This document shows positions 48,296-59,100 of a stretch of 64,000 nt of DNA, piece by piece. The notes under the pieces were generated by a model that was not told where the DNA came from, searched no databases, and saw only the letters and a list, made by a program, of their open reading frames with translations. Position 1 is the first letter of the stretch. Each line of letters starts with the position of its first letter. The position numbers and the translations under genes are program-made. Source of the stretch: Spirodela intermedia (lineage: Eukaryota > Streptophyta > Magnoliopsida > Alismatales > Araceae); assembly GCA_902729315.2 (NCBI GenBank), contig LR746274.1, forward strand, positions 1,178,001 through 1,242,000. Direction: 5' to 3'.

Positions 48296-51200
48296 AAAAG
48301 AGAAAGAGAAAGAGAAAGAGAAAGAGAAACCGGCTATGGTCGATCAGAAGAAACCGTTAGACTTTCCTCGCAAGGACGCTGCTTGCACCAAGCGGATGCA
48401 GGAGCTCATGCGACAGTTCGGCACAATCTTGCGACAGGCGAGGCATTACTTCACTTTTTTTTCCAACTCCACTGTCTGCTCAGAGCATAAATCAGATATC
48501 TTCTGCTTCCTCAATCCATGACGCGTTTTTTTTATATATTTGAATTTTTTTTCATCCAGTTTAAAGATATCTAAAATATTACTCACCAAATGTGTTCCAA
48601 TTAAGGCTCTTCTTTCGAATAGTTGTACAGTTACAAGTCACAAAGATTTCCAGTGACTTTACTGAACTAATAGTTCAATTTATGTGCAAAAGTTTCATTT
48701 TCTTGCCCTCTGTCTGTCGAAATTTTAAGAGGCTGAAAACCATCGTCAGCTGCACGGTAAATGGCAGTATTCCGTCCAGGTCGTGGAATTATTTCAAATA
48801 TAAAACGCACGGTAAGATTTTTCCCACGACCTGGACGTCAGTCGTGGGAAAGATCTGTGTCAAGGTCTCAGTGTAGCCGGAGAATTGTTGCATCTCAAAA
48901 TTTCTGTTTCTCCTATGTAGAACCACACGGCAAGATCTTTCCCACGACCTGAACGGAATACTGGCATTTATCTACATTATCGAATTATTTTCCATAGTTA
49001 CCTAATTAAGACACTAATTTCCACTGCACTGGAATAATGTCAGTTGTCTTCATCCCAGTTCTGACATGTCATGATCTTTTGACCGGAAGAAACTCAGATA
49101 TTATTGTTTATTGACCTGGAGGAGTCCAAATTCTGAGTCTTAGAACCATAAAAGATTTAAAGTGATTGCTGACGATATTTGATTAAAGACACCTAGACAA
49201 GATTTGGTTATCTGGAAGAACACTCAAAAGAGTATTACTTTGTTGTTAAACCTTTGTCCTAGTTGATTGTATTTTTATCTTGCGATTAAGTTAGCTTACT
49301 CGTATGGCCTATTTTATATAAAGTCGAATTCACTGTTGAATTTGTCATCTTACTACATTAGGGTTCGCAGTAAAAATGATTAAAAAGATGTTTCTATAGA
49401 AGATACTCCTTTTAACCAATGAAACATTTTACTTCCAGATCTCACAGCACAAGTGGGCTTGGCCGTTCTTGCAGCCTGTTGATGTTGAAGGTCTTGATCT
49501 CCACGACTACTTCGATGTAAAGACTTCATCCTCTCTTATTTGAATCATGCCCCGTTGGATGTTACCGAATCCAATGTGAGGTCTTGCCTATAATCGAATT
49601 TTCAGAGCAGCATAATGATCTTTGGTGATCCATCATGCTTACTCTTTTTTTTATGTCAGCCTTAAAAACACAGAGGGGAATATGGGATATTCTGTTGGAT
49701 CCTGCCTGGTGTCATTGAAAATTTGAATGTCCCTCAGAGATGGTTAACGGTTTCTATCACATTACTTTCTTTTCAGATGTGTTTAGATCTTCACGCGAAT
49801 ATAAAAGTTTTTAGGGGAATGTGTCAATTGAATTCTTTTTGTTGTTCCGATACCCTGGTAATTCAAGCTAGTGGGTTTGATAAGATGAGGTAGAAATTTC
49901 TGGGGTTCTTAAGTATGAGAAGTTTGTGATTCTTGTCTTTGCTTCACAACTTTTTCCATATCATACGGTATGATTACTCAAGGTTTAAGTTAAAAAGCAT
50001 TCACTTCGAGAAGCTAAGAAGCTTACACCTAATGTTGTCTCATACTATTTAAAGTCGTCATTCTTCTTTAAATGTCTTTATATTTTTTACCAGCTTTTAT
50101 TTTGTCAATTTACATGAAGAACATGACTAGTGAGTCTCACTGCAGATGTTTGTTAGAATAAACTCTATTTCAAAAAAGTTGGTATGGAGATGCGCCTTTT
50201 TGTATTAAAAGTGTTGAATATTTAATTCGTTTGCAGTCTTTAATTACGTTGTTCCATGTATGTTTTTCCTCAAATTCAATGAGCAGTGTGGATTATTGCT
50301 GTGCTACCTATGAAATTCTCTTTGCTTTCCTCTTCTACGTTCTACTGTTGAATGATAAGCTTTGCATTTGCTTCTTTAGTAACTCGTATGCTTGGGAGTT
50401 CTTGAAACTTGAATCAGCCAAGATTTTACTGTGACTGCAATTTTATGTCTGCTTCTCCAATGATCCACAGCCATGAAGAGTTTTCATTTTATAATCAAAT
50501 AAAATTTATCAATTATATATTCAATTTTTATTATAAAATAATATTCAATTTTTTTTTAATTTTCTCTCATGTAGCTCTTCATTTTTTTTATATCATTTGT
50601 TTCTTTTTTTCATATGCCTTATTCTTTCCCTTTTTACCAGACCATCCATCCCGTTATGAGCTGAACCATTTCTTAGGATGCATGGTCTTCTCTCCAACAA
50701 ACACATCATTCTACACTAAAAACATTGGAAATTCACACTGTTCCTGTTGATCATTCAAGAATATTGCTTTAAACACCTAAGGCAGATCCCGAAATCTTCT
50801 TTGCATGCTGAGAGCTTCCCGCACTCTAAATATCTTCGACGTTTAAAAATGGTGCATATTTGAGAATGTTCTTTTATGATCTGATTTACCCAGATTGCAC
50901 TGAATCGCATCACTTCGATTGCGCATCGTTTATTTTTATACGATCATAATGTCTCTGAAAACCATTTTTTCAGATTATAAAAAAGCCTATGGATTTTGAA
51001 ACCATACGAAAGAAGATGGAAGTTAAAGATGGCACCGGATATAAGAATGTTCGAGAAATATATGCTGACGTTAGGTTGGTTTTCACAAACGCAATGACAT
51101 ACAATGAGGAAAAAAATGATGTTCATCAGATGGCAAGAACATTGTTGGAAAAATTTGAGGAGAAGTGGCTCCAGCTTTTGCCTAAAGTTATTGAAGAGGT

Positions 51201-54200
51201 TAGATATCACGCATAGATTACTTTGGAGCTCCACTTGTTAGTTAGATTTCTGCTTTTGTTTCATGTAATACTATGTATTCCTTGTTCAGGAAACAAGGCA
51301 AAAAGAGGAAGAAGCAAAGGCTCTAGTGGAAATGGAGATTGCCCAAGAGGCTGCCATTACAAAAATGGCCAGAGATGCTGATAATGAGGTAAAGAGCATG
51401 AATAATTTTCCATATGTCATATAGGTTGTAACTCCAAAACTTGTGTACATTACACAGCGGGATTGATTAAAGAGTAAGCGCAGATGAAACCCAAAATATT
51501 TGAGAACTCATATGCAACGATGCCTAATAGCTACATAGATGTAATTTCAGTTGAAGTGGTTTTGAAACGGCTTTGCATAAATGTATATAGATGTACACCT
51601 GTTTTGAGACAGTTTTTCTCTTATAGAGGTTACTGTTTTTTGAAGCACTCATGCGATTCATGTTTTGTTTGAGGAATTCAGTGATTTTTGGGCCTTAGCT
51701 CATATTGTTGACCTTTCAGTATGGGCCAGCTTTCAAGGGCCTACTTAGAGCTATTGGCAAATTCTTTTCGTTGATGCTTAAATGAATCTGTCAAGATCAT
51801 GCCAACCAAACTCTTTTAACTGAATCAATGAATTCATACTTTTGGCGGAACAAATGGTTCGGGTTTTGTTGGCTGTTCTCAACATTGTTTTAGGAATAAT
51901 TGACTGGTTTCATTAAGAGTTAGCGATTTACCAGGATGGATTCAAAGTTTTTGTCTGAGTTTGAATTTGTCTCTCCTCACTAAGATTTCTTTTTTCAGCT
52001 TAGTGACCTTTTTTCGCATTTGGACGAGCTGAGAGAAACGCTGCTGCGTAGGTGCAGGTATATGTAGCTTACTCTTTATGGTTCTTGGGCATTTATCCGA
52101 TGATTTTTTGTTTGTCAAGATACAACTCGTTCAAGCCACTGGTAGCAGTGTCAAAATGTTTTCATTAGCTTTTCAGCCAAAGGTGCAATCATTTACTGTT
52201 GAGCAATTCGTCTCTGAAGTTTGTCACCAGAAGCTAGATTAGAAGCTCCTGCGTGCCACGTAAAAGGCTGGGTCGAAACAATGTGTTATTGTTTATAATG
52301 ACCATGAGAGTTTATTCCGCCAATGGGTTTTAGCTGATTATACAGATTTGATGAAGCAACTCTGTGTTGGTATATTGTTTTGGTTTGTCCAAACTGGTTC
52401 AGAGTAAGAAATCCTGAAACTAGATCAGCATGGATTGGGCCTATTTGACTCATGCGAGCTCCATGATTTTGGGCAATACGGATATGATGCTTTTTTTAGA
52501 GGAAAGAATGTAGAGCGCTCTCAGTGCATAATTTTTAGTCCAACCTAATTTGGCATAAGCTGAATGAACGGCTGAGTCGACCACGTATTGTCCTAGAAAG
52601 TTCTAAAAATTCCAATAGGATCAGGCTGTACCTCACAGTGATCTGGATTACTAGCTGGTTCATAGACCAAGGGAAGGAAGTGTTTGTTGTCAATTTTTTC
52701 AATAATTGGTCTCTTGTGGATAAGATATCATGCCTGCTCGCTGCATGGTCCAATGACTATATTTGGGATAGATTCATGTTTGGATCGGCTGGCCATGCTC
52801 TTTTATTCATATGGATTTTCAAATTCTGTAATGAATGACTCCTTTAATTTTCTTCGGTTGATTAATTTTCCTCAGGAATAGAAGTTCTTTTCGATCAAAG
52901 AATTTTGCATTTAAAATATGGAATACTATCCGATCTGCTTCTATCTAATGGGTGGTTATTGCAGTCAATGAAGTCCCGGTTGTGTTCGTAATTCTCTTTA
53001 ATATTTAAAAATCTGATTACGTATCTAATATTTTTTTGGTGCAAACGTATTACATACATTCTCTAGAGAAGTTAGATATTTTGGAATGCTGTTTTTACCT
53101 GTTTCTCACTTCTGCCTGATCGATGGGACCTTTCTCAGGAAAATGTCTACAGAAGAGAAGCGAAAGCTTGGTGCAGGTCTCAGCCAATTATCTCCTGAAG
53201 ATTTGAATAGGGCATTGGAAATTATTGCACAAAACAATCCCAGTTTCCAAGCTACTGCTGAAGAGGTGGACTTGGACATGGATGCTTTGGTAATTAACCT
53301 TTCATCCTAACCTTGCCAGTGGTTTCTTTTCCAGCATTATGCAACTGCCTACTATAGAATGAATATGTTTCCAATGCCCTATTCAAATCTTCAGGATTTG
53401 TGGTGTGGATTATAATCCTTTTTCACTTGTTAATGAATGAAATTTTGACAACATTTGAAGAAAGAGTTAACAATTATCAGGATTGCGACAGAGACAATTC
53501 AAAACCGGTTGTCCTCTTCCCATATTCTTCATCTCTCCTCTCTTGTAACAAATAAGCATGGATGGAAGTGCTATTCGCTCCCGAGTTCATATTTTTTGGG
53601 ATGGATAATGTTGCGGATATCAGATTCATGCCCAAGTTCATTTGAAATGTTGTCCCACCATTGTTGTTCCAATACGAAGAGGAAGTGAACGAAAACATGC
53701 TGGAAATGTCTCGTCGAAGACTGATGAGCCTTCACAACACCTGTTTCAATACACGAGGAACACTCTAATATAGCAGAGGTTTCGGGTGACGATCTAGTCA
53801 AGTGACATTTTCTTTGGTTGTGCTGAAGCATGAGATTAATTTTCTATTTTAAGAGTTAAGTAACATCTACGCCTGTTAGAAATAGACAAATTTTAAGTAT
53901 ATCTCTCAATTTTTCTGTAAATCTCTTAATTCACATGATAAGCAAAAGCATCTTCCAAACGATATCAATTTTAATTGTTTATATTCATCACGCCATTAGT
54001 GAATACAACATATTGCTGCTATCATCTTCTCTAGAATGGGTATCACAGAGACTTCTTCCCAGGTGATGACGATCGGATCAATTGTCCGCAGGATTTATTT
54101 ATTTATTTATTTATTTACTGGGGGTAAATGCGATGGAAATTTTACATTTCAAGTGATTTATTTTCTGTACAGAGCGAATCAACATTGTGGAGGCTCAAGT

Positions 54201-54334
54201 TCTTTGTGAAGAAAGCACTGGAAGTGCAGGCCAAGGGATCTGCGACGAAGAGCCATGAGAACTCGAAACGGAAGAGAGAGATTTGCGACGCTCTCGCCAA
54301 AACCGCTAAGAAACGGAGCAGAAAGGTCCCCTAG
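47842..54334 (+). CDS. GTE1/GTE6-type bromodomain-NET transcription factor (8 exons)
   Basis: Exons: 47842-48057, 48156-48437, 49439-49516, 50974-51198, 51290-51388, 51999-52057, 53139-53289, 54173-54334; 1272 nt, 423 residues. An in-frame ATG at 47827 would add five. GTE proteins are plant BET-like readers of acetylated histones; GTE1 (IMB1) acts in seed germination and GTE6 in leaf shape. The N-terminal part holds a coiled-coil-like VDELEQSV stretch, then an Arg/Lys-Glu tract (about 111-129). The bromodomain spans roughly residues 150-265: WAWPF (the WPF-type shelf), KKPMDFETI and NAMTYNEEKNDVH with the acetyl-lysine-binding Asn. The NET domain (about 318-392) begins KMSTEEKRKLGAGLSQL. It ends in a basic tail (AKKRSRK). 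The length fits GTE1/GTE6 (about 370-390 aa) plus the repeat. The intron after exon 2 has a GC donor. Confidence 0.93.
48264..48330 (+). repeat. In-frame (GA)n / (GAAA)n microsatellite in the GTE coding region
   Basis: Exon 2 carries GA repeats followed by GAGAAA repeats. In the gene frame they translate to alternating Arg-Glu and then Lys-Glu. Length changes in multiples of 6 keep the frame and the pattern. Confidence 0.9.
48438..49438 (+). other. GTE intron with GC donor
   Basis: Exon 2 ends ATC TTG CGA CAG and the next bases are gcgagg. Exon 3 starts after acttccag with ATC TCA CAG CAC AAG TGG (ISQHKW). The family reads straight through this junction in the same frame, and no usable GT is near, so the intron is GC-AG. 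Confidence 0.75.
48757..48971. mobile_element. MITE-like palindromic element in the GTE intron
   Basis: About 215 bases with terminal inverted repeats of about 28 bases: GTAAATGGCAGTATTCCGTC on the left and its near-perfect inverse ending ACGGAATACTGGCATTTAT on the right. Inside is another inverted pair, TTTTCCCACGACCTGGACG against CGTGGGAAAGATCT, sharing the same core. There is no coding potential. The shape fits a small non-autonomous DNA transposon (Mutator-like or similar); the superfamily and target duplication are not resolved. Confidence 0.75.
49517..50973 (+). other. GTE intron 3 (1.5 kb)
   Basis: Splits the bromodomain between DYFD and IIKKPMDF, with normal gtaaag and ttttttcag ends. 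T-rich, nothing else recognised. Confidence 0.7.
54093..54118 (+). repeat. (TTTA)n microsatellite
   Basis: About six TTTA units, 55 bases before the acceptor of the last GTE exon. Confidence 0.85.
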
Positions 54335-56109
54335 CGATCGTCTCACCATGGGAGTTCAACTCTACTCTTGGATCTAGCATATGGTTGGCCTTTCTAACCC
54401 TTCCCCGTCATCTATCCCTGGTTAGTTGAAGGGAAGCAACCCAGAACAGTGCCGCCGCCAGGTGCACCCTCTCAAGACCGGGGGGAGGAAGAAACCTGTG
54501 GCATGCCTCAAGAGGATAGCAGCCGACAGGTGATGTAGCATGGAAGTCATCCCATTAGAGGAATTCTCTGCCCTCTCTCGGCCCAGAATACTTATGAATT
54601 GAATGAAAAAAAAGGGTCTTGCTTGGTTCACAGTGATCTCTTTTATCTGGTATATAGCGTTTTAAACGGAGTTCTTCAAGAGAGCATTTTTATCTCTGCT
54701 GCGTCTCGGATCTTACAATGCTAGCAGAAGATGAACACTATTCTGCCTTCAGAAGGAGTGTGTATGTGATCCTGAGTTGTGAGTGACTGGGCCGGATGGA
54801 TTTCATGCAATTCGGGTTGGACTGGGCCGTTCATATCGGCCCACTAATCCGATCTGAGTGCCCCACTTTTCATATGCTTCCTTTTCGACCCACTAATCCG
54901 ATCTGAGTGCCCCCAGATGGTGAGTTCCTTCCATTTGAGTATTTCCATATGAAAAGTCAACCCAATTGACCAGCCAAGCTGAAGAGAAACCACCTTATAA
55001 CCATTCCCACAAAAAATAATTGGCTGGGGTGGGCTCCTTCCCCTTTCTTCGAGCCTAGAGCTCAATACAGGTGCCCTCTCTCTCTCTCTCTCTCCCTTTC
55101 TTCGAGCCTTCCTTCCGTGACCTATAAACCCTCCATCTCTCTAATTTGCAACTACCCCGGACACTTGGGAGCTCTAGCTTCAACACTCTACTTGCTTTTG
55201 GTACTTTTTGAGGTTTAACCAGTGATAAAGTTTTTTCGATGGGTTTTTCTGTCAATCCACGTCATGTTTTGGGTTCATGGAAAGCCCATCTACCCTCACT
55301 ACCAAGGTTGACTTTGGTGCTGATCATTTAATGAGTTTTCTCTGAGCTTGGTTCTCAGTTATTATGCTGTAAATTTAATTATGCAAGGGCACTTTTTGAT
55401 TTAGTCTACAAACCCCCGAAGTATAATAAAAAATAAACTGGAGGTAAAAAAGTCACTTTAATGATCACTGAGGACTATATTTTACTATATATATTTCTTA
55501 GTTTGTTGACTTAGATTTCACTGGGAGGGATGCATTGCTAAGTATTGAGGGTAGAAATGACAATTTCCCCCATTGACCTCATCTTCATCGTTGCCAAATG
55601 ATAACAGGAGACACGGGCAGAGGCTGGGAGAGATTGAGAAGGGCCCAGAAAAAGATGGCAGAGAGAGAGTTTTCGGATGGGCTATTTTAGTCATTTTACA
55701 TCTGACTGATTAATAAATTAGTAAATTATTTTTAGTGTTGACGACCAAATGGAAGAGTTTCAGAGAAGTAGAAAGAAAAAAAATGAAAATATTGGGTTTT
55801 ATTAACGAGTTAAAAGTTTATATGGGGTTAAAACGCAATACGTTGGAAGGTGAAGCTCGGCGAAATAAAGTATAAAAGGGAAAAAAGTATTTTTAGGGGT
55901 AAAATAGTTATAAAAGACTGAAAAACCTATTTTATCGTCCAAGACTCTAGGATGTTTTCCCTTAGCCATTTCTTGCAGCTTCCTCCACTAGCATCTGCTC
56001 AGGCCGCTGCCCGTTACACTGCTCCCGGGGAGAAGAGGGGGAGAGAGCGGGCGACGGGAGCTTAGAATTTGGCCGTCCTCTGCTATTCTGCTCATCTCCT
56101 CTTCAATTC
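54335..56109. other. Intergenic region between the GTE gene and TIC40
   Basis: No gene seen. It holds the GTE 3' UTR, a 24-base direct repeat (CCACTAATCCGATCTGAGTG at about 54840 and 54891), a (CT)n run at 55075-55094, and the TIC40 upstream region. The last 150 bases before the TIC40 ATG are C/T- and G-rich. Confidence 0.55.
54837..54914 (+). repeat. Short direct repeat
   Basis: CCACTAATCCGATCTGAGTG followed by CCCC occurs twice, 51 bases apart. Confidence 0.9.
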
Positions 56110-59100
56110 ATGATGGACGGTCTTTCGCTATCCTCCTCCAAATACATCGTTTCTTGTCCCCTAAACCCCCGTCAACTCGCGAGGCCGTCGCTGTCTTCTC
56201 GGTGTCTCCCTGTGCTGACGAGGGAAAGAAGCGGTTCCCGAAGGATTATATTTCGTGTCTCGGCCCATGGACGAAGGAGCGGCCATGGACCTTCTCTCAG
56301 GTCCTCGGAGAAAGGTAATGACTATTGACGACGAGTTGTTGTGTTATCTTGACGACAATGAGCTCGAGTATCTTTTTCACATATGTTTTCGCGGATAAAC
56401 AAAGCACATGCGAGTTTCTGAATGGACGGGCAGAAATATTGAACTATTCGGCATTAATCTGATTCATTCCAGTAACAGGGGTTAGCTTCATTTATTATCG
56501 TTTAGTTTGTACACATTTAAATTGCCTTGGACACCTAAAGTTTGTATCTTGGTATAGAACTTTATTTATTGGCCTTAAAAAATAAATTCTACTGAACCTT
56601 ATTTCTGGCACGACCTTATGGGGGTATGGGCACCTAGTTATAATTTGTATAAAATTTTGTCGCGGAAATGCACTATTTCAGTGTGATTAAAAGGTCTGCA
56701 TTCATTTTACCACTGATACGGACTCTGAGTTGCGCAGACCATGGTAATCTTTTCCTCATCGTCTTGCAGTTCAGCCAGCTGAAGCCTTCGTTCTTGTCCT
56801 TCGTATTTTGGCTCATAAAAGAGTTACCATTTAAGGTCTCATGAACTTGCAGATTATATTGACAGACACTTTCGAGTTAACAAAGATATTTTATATTGCC
56901 CTGATGACACGACGGAAAATTTCATTGCTCTGGAACTGCTTTTCAGCTTATGAAAAGGTTTTCATGAAATGAAAGACAAGGTATCTTGACATCCAAAGGT
57001 GCCTGTAGAAACTAGGCCCTGAGTTGTGTAGGGAGATTGTCTTGTTTGCCAAAATCTTTGCACTCATTTTGTCCCGAAGAAGTATTTATTTTGGTAATGT
57101 TGGTGGAAAAATTAAGATTTTGTGATGAAAGATGGTATTGTTTCCCCAAATCTGATGCATATCTCGAGAAGGAAAAGAAACCCTGTTGTCTTACGATAAT
57201 TATTGGCCAGTTCTGTGGCATTACTGTCAAGTATGACCTTCGGGCACTTGGGAAGGTGGGCAGCTGACCTGCCTTCTGCAAGTAGCCATGAACAGCTGGT
57301 TGTTTCCGCTTTCCGCAGTTCTGGGCACTGTGGATATTGAATCTTTCAAAATTGGATAAGGGATGGTGGAGTTTATCATGGGAGAGTCATTAGTCTTGCA
57401 TTAGTCGTATACCATGCTAATCTTCTTCGTGAACTTAACATAAGAATTTTCTACACTCGTCAGGTGTGAAGCATATATTCTAACCATGTAATGCCCAATT
57501 TTTCATGTGTGTCGCTTTGAAAAAGAGTTAGATGGGTGGCAAAAATGTGATCCATCTTAGTTTGTTTGAACTCAAATGATGCAAAAAATTTTAAGAGATA
57601 CCCTTACTACTGTTTTACTTCGCTAGAAACCTGATGATTTTGCAACTATAACCTTGACTCAAAATCCTATTTTCACAGGGTTAATTTAAAATTTCTCAAT
57701 TTACCCTCATGGTGGAAAACATGATACATGTACCCTGGGATCTTGCGTTCTGCAAAGGTAGTAAAATCAAGGTTGGAGCGTGCACCGACCATGGATTGTC
57801 AAAGCAATCTTCAAACTAAAATTTTGAGATATTCCTGGCTCAGTAGGAATGGAAGAGAAACATTAACATTGCGTTGCAAACACTGGCTTGATATGTTTTC
57901 ATCTTATTTCTCTATTCCTGACTCTCAATATGATAAACTGCTTTAAGTTTACAAAACTTCAGCTGCCAAATTCGGCCTCAAATGGGAAAGGAATTTACTG
58001 AAAATAAAACGGCACATTTAGCAAAATGCAGCATGCTGGATTTTGTGAGAAGTGAAACGAAACCCTCGAGTGTGACGATTTCATGGTACAGAATAAATGG
58101 AGAGTACGAACTTAATATAACGTTCTATTTAGCATGTAAAAGAGTTATTAGTACCCACTGGGAGCTGCTATAATGCTAGTGGCGGAATATACTTATCTTG
58201 GCAACCGTTCATGTTCATATGATATTATTTGACCTGAGATTTTTGACAAGATTTTTTTTCCAGTTACAATGTTGGGGGACGATTCTTGGTCACTAGCATG
58301 CCCCTGCTAGTTTGACCCATTCTCCGCGTGGCTTACTGTGCTGCAAAAAATTTTTAACGAATCTCTTCACTCTTTTTTTTGGTTTTGATCAAAATCGCCA
58401 CTGATTAGATGTGTATCACAGAGGGTTTCCTCGTGCCCTAACAAACATACTGAAAGAAGGTTGAATATCGATTCTACATTTGGCCCGAAGCTAAATGAAT
58501 TAGAACATAAAAGAAGAGGGAAAGAATTGAGATGACAAAATGGTGGAGAGATCTGCTGGAATCGCCTAATTATTTTCTGGCTTTACTGATCTACCAGCTT
58601 TAGAAGAGTTTTATTTGAATAAGAAGTGGAGTAGTCGAACTGTTCTTTTCAATATGATACCACTGTTCCTTTGAAATGCCCAGAAAAATTAATCACTTGG
58701 AAACTTCGTTTTGATATCTTAGAGAGATACGGTTTCTTTGCGAATCTACACTGAGTTTCTTTTATCTGCTATCTGAATTATATCTTTCTATGTATTCTAC
58801 ATTTCAATTCATAATAAACCTTTTATACAGCAGGATTAAAGGGGGCTTTTGCAAGTGTTTCATCCTCAGGCAATGCTGAGACTTCTTCAATTGGTACACC
58901 ACAATTCCCAATACCACCTCAGTCAACACCCATGTAAGCACTTCTACTTTCTCCTGGGGTCCGTATCTTTAGGATTATAACTTTTCCTTTTTATGGTGTG
59001 GCTCCGTTGTATCCAAGAGAGATATGGACTCAAAAATGTCCTGAAATCTTTTTTTTTCGTGTTGCGAATAAACACTGTTGTTATTATTATTATTTTCAGA

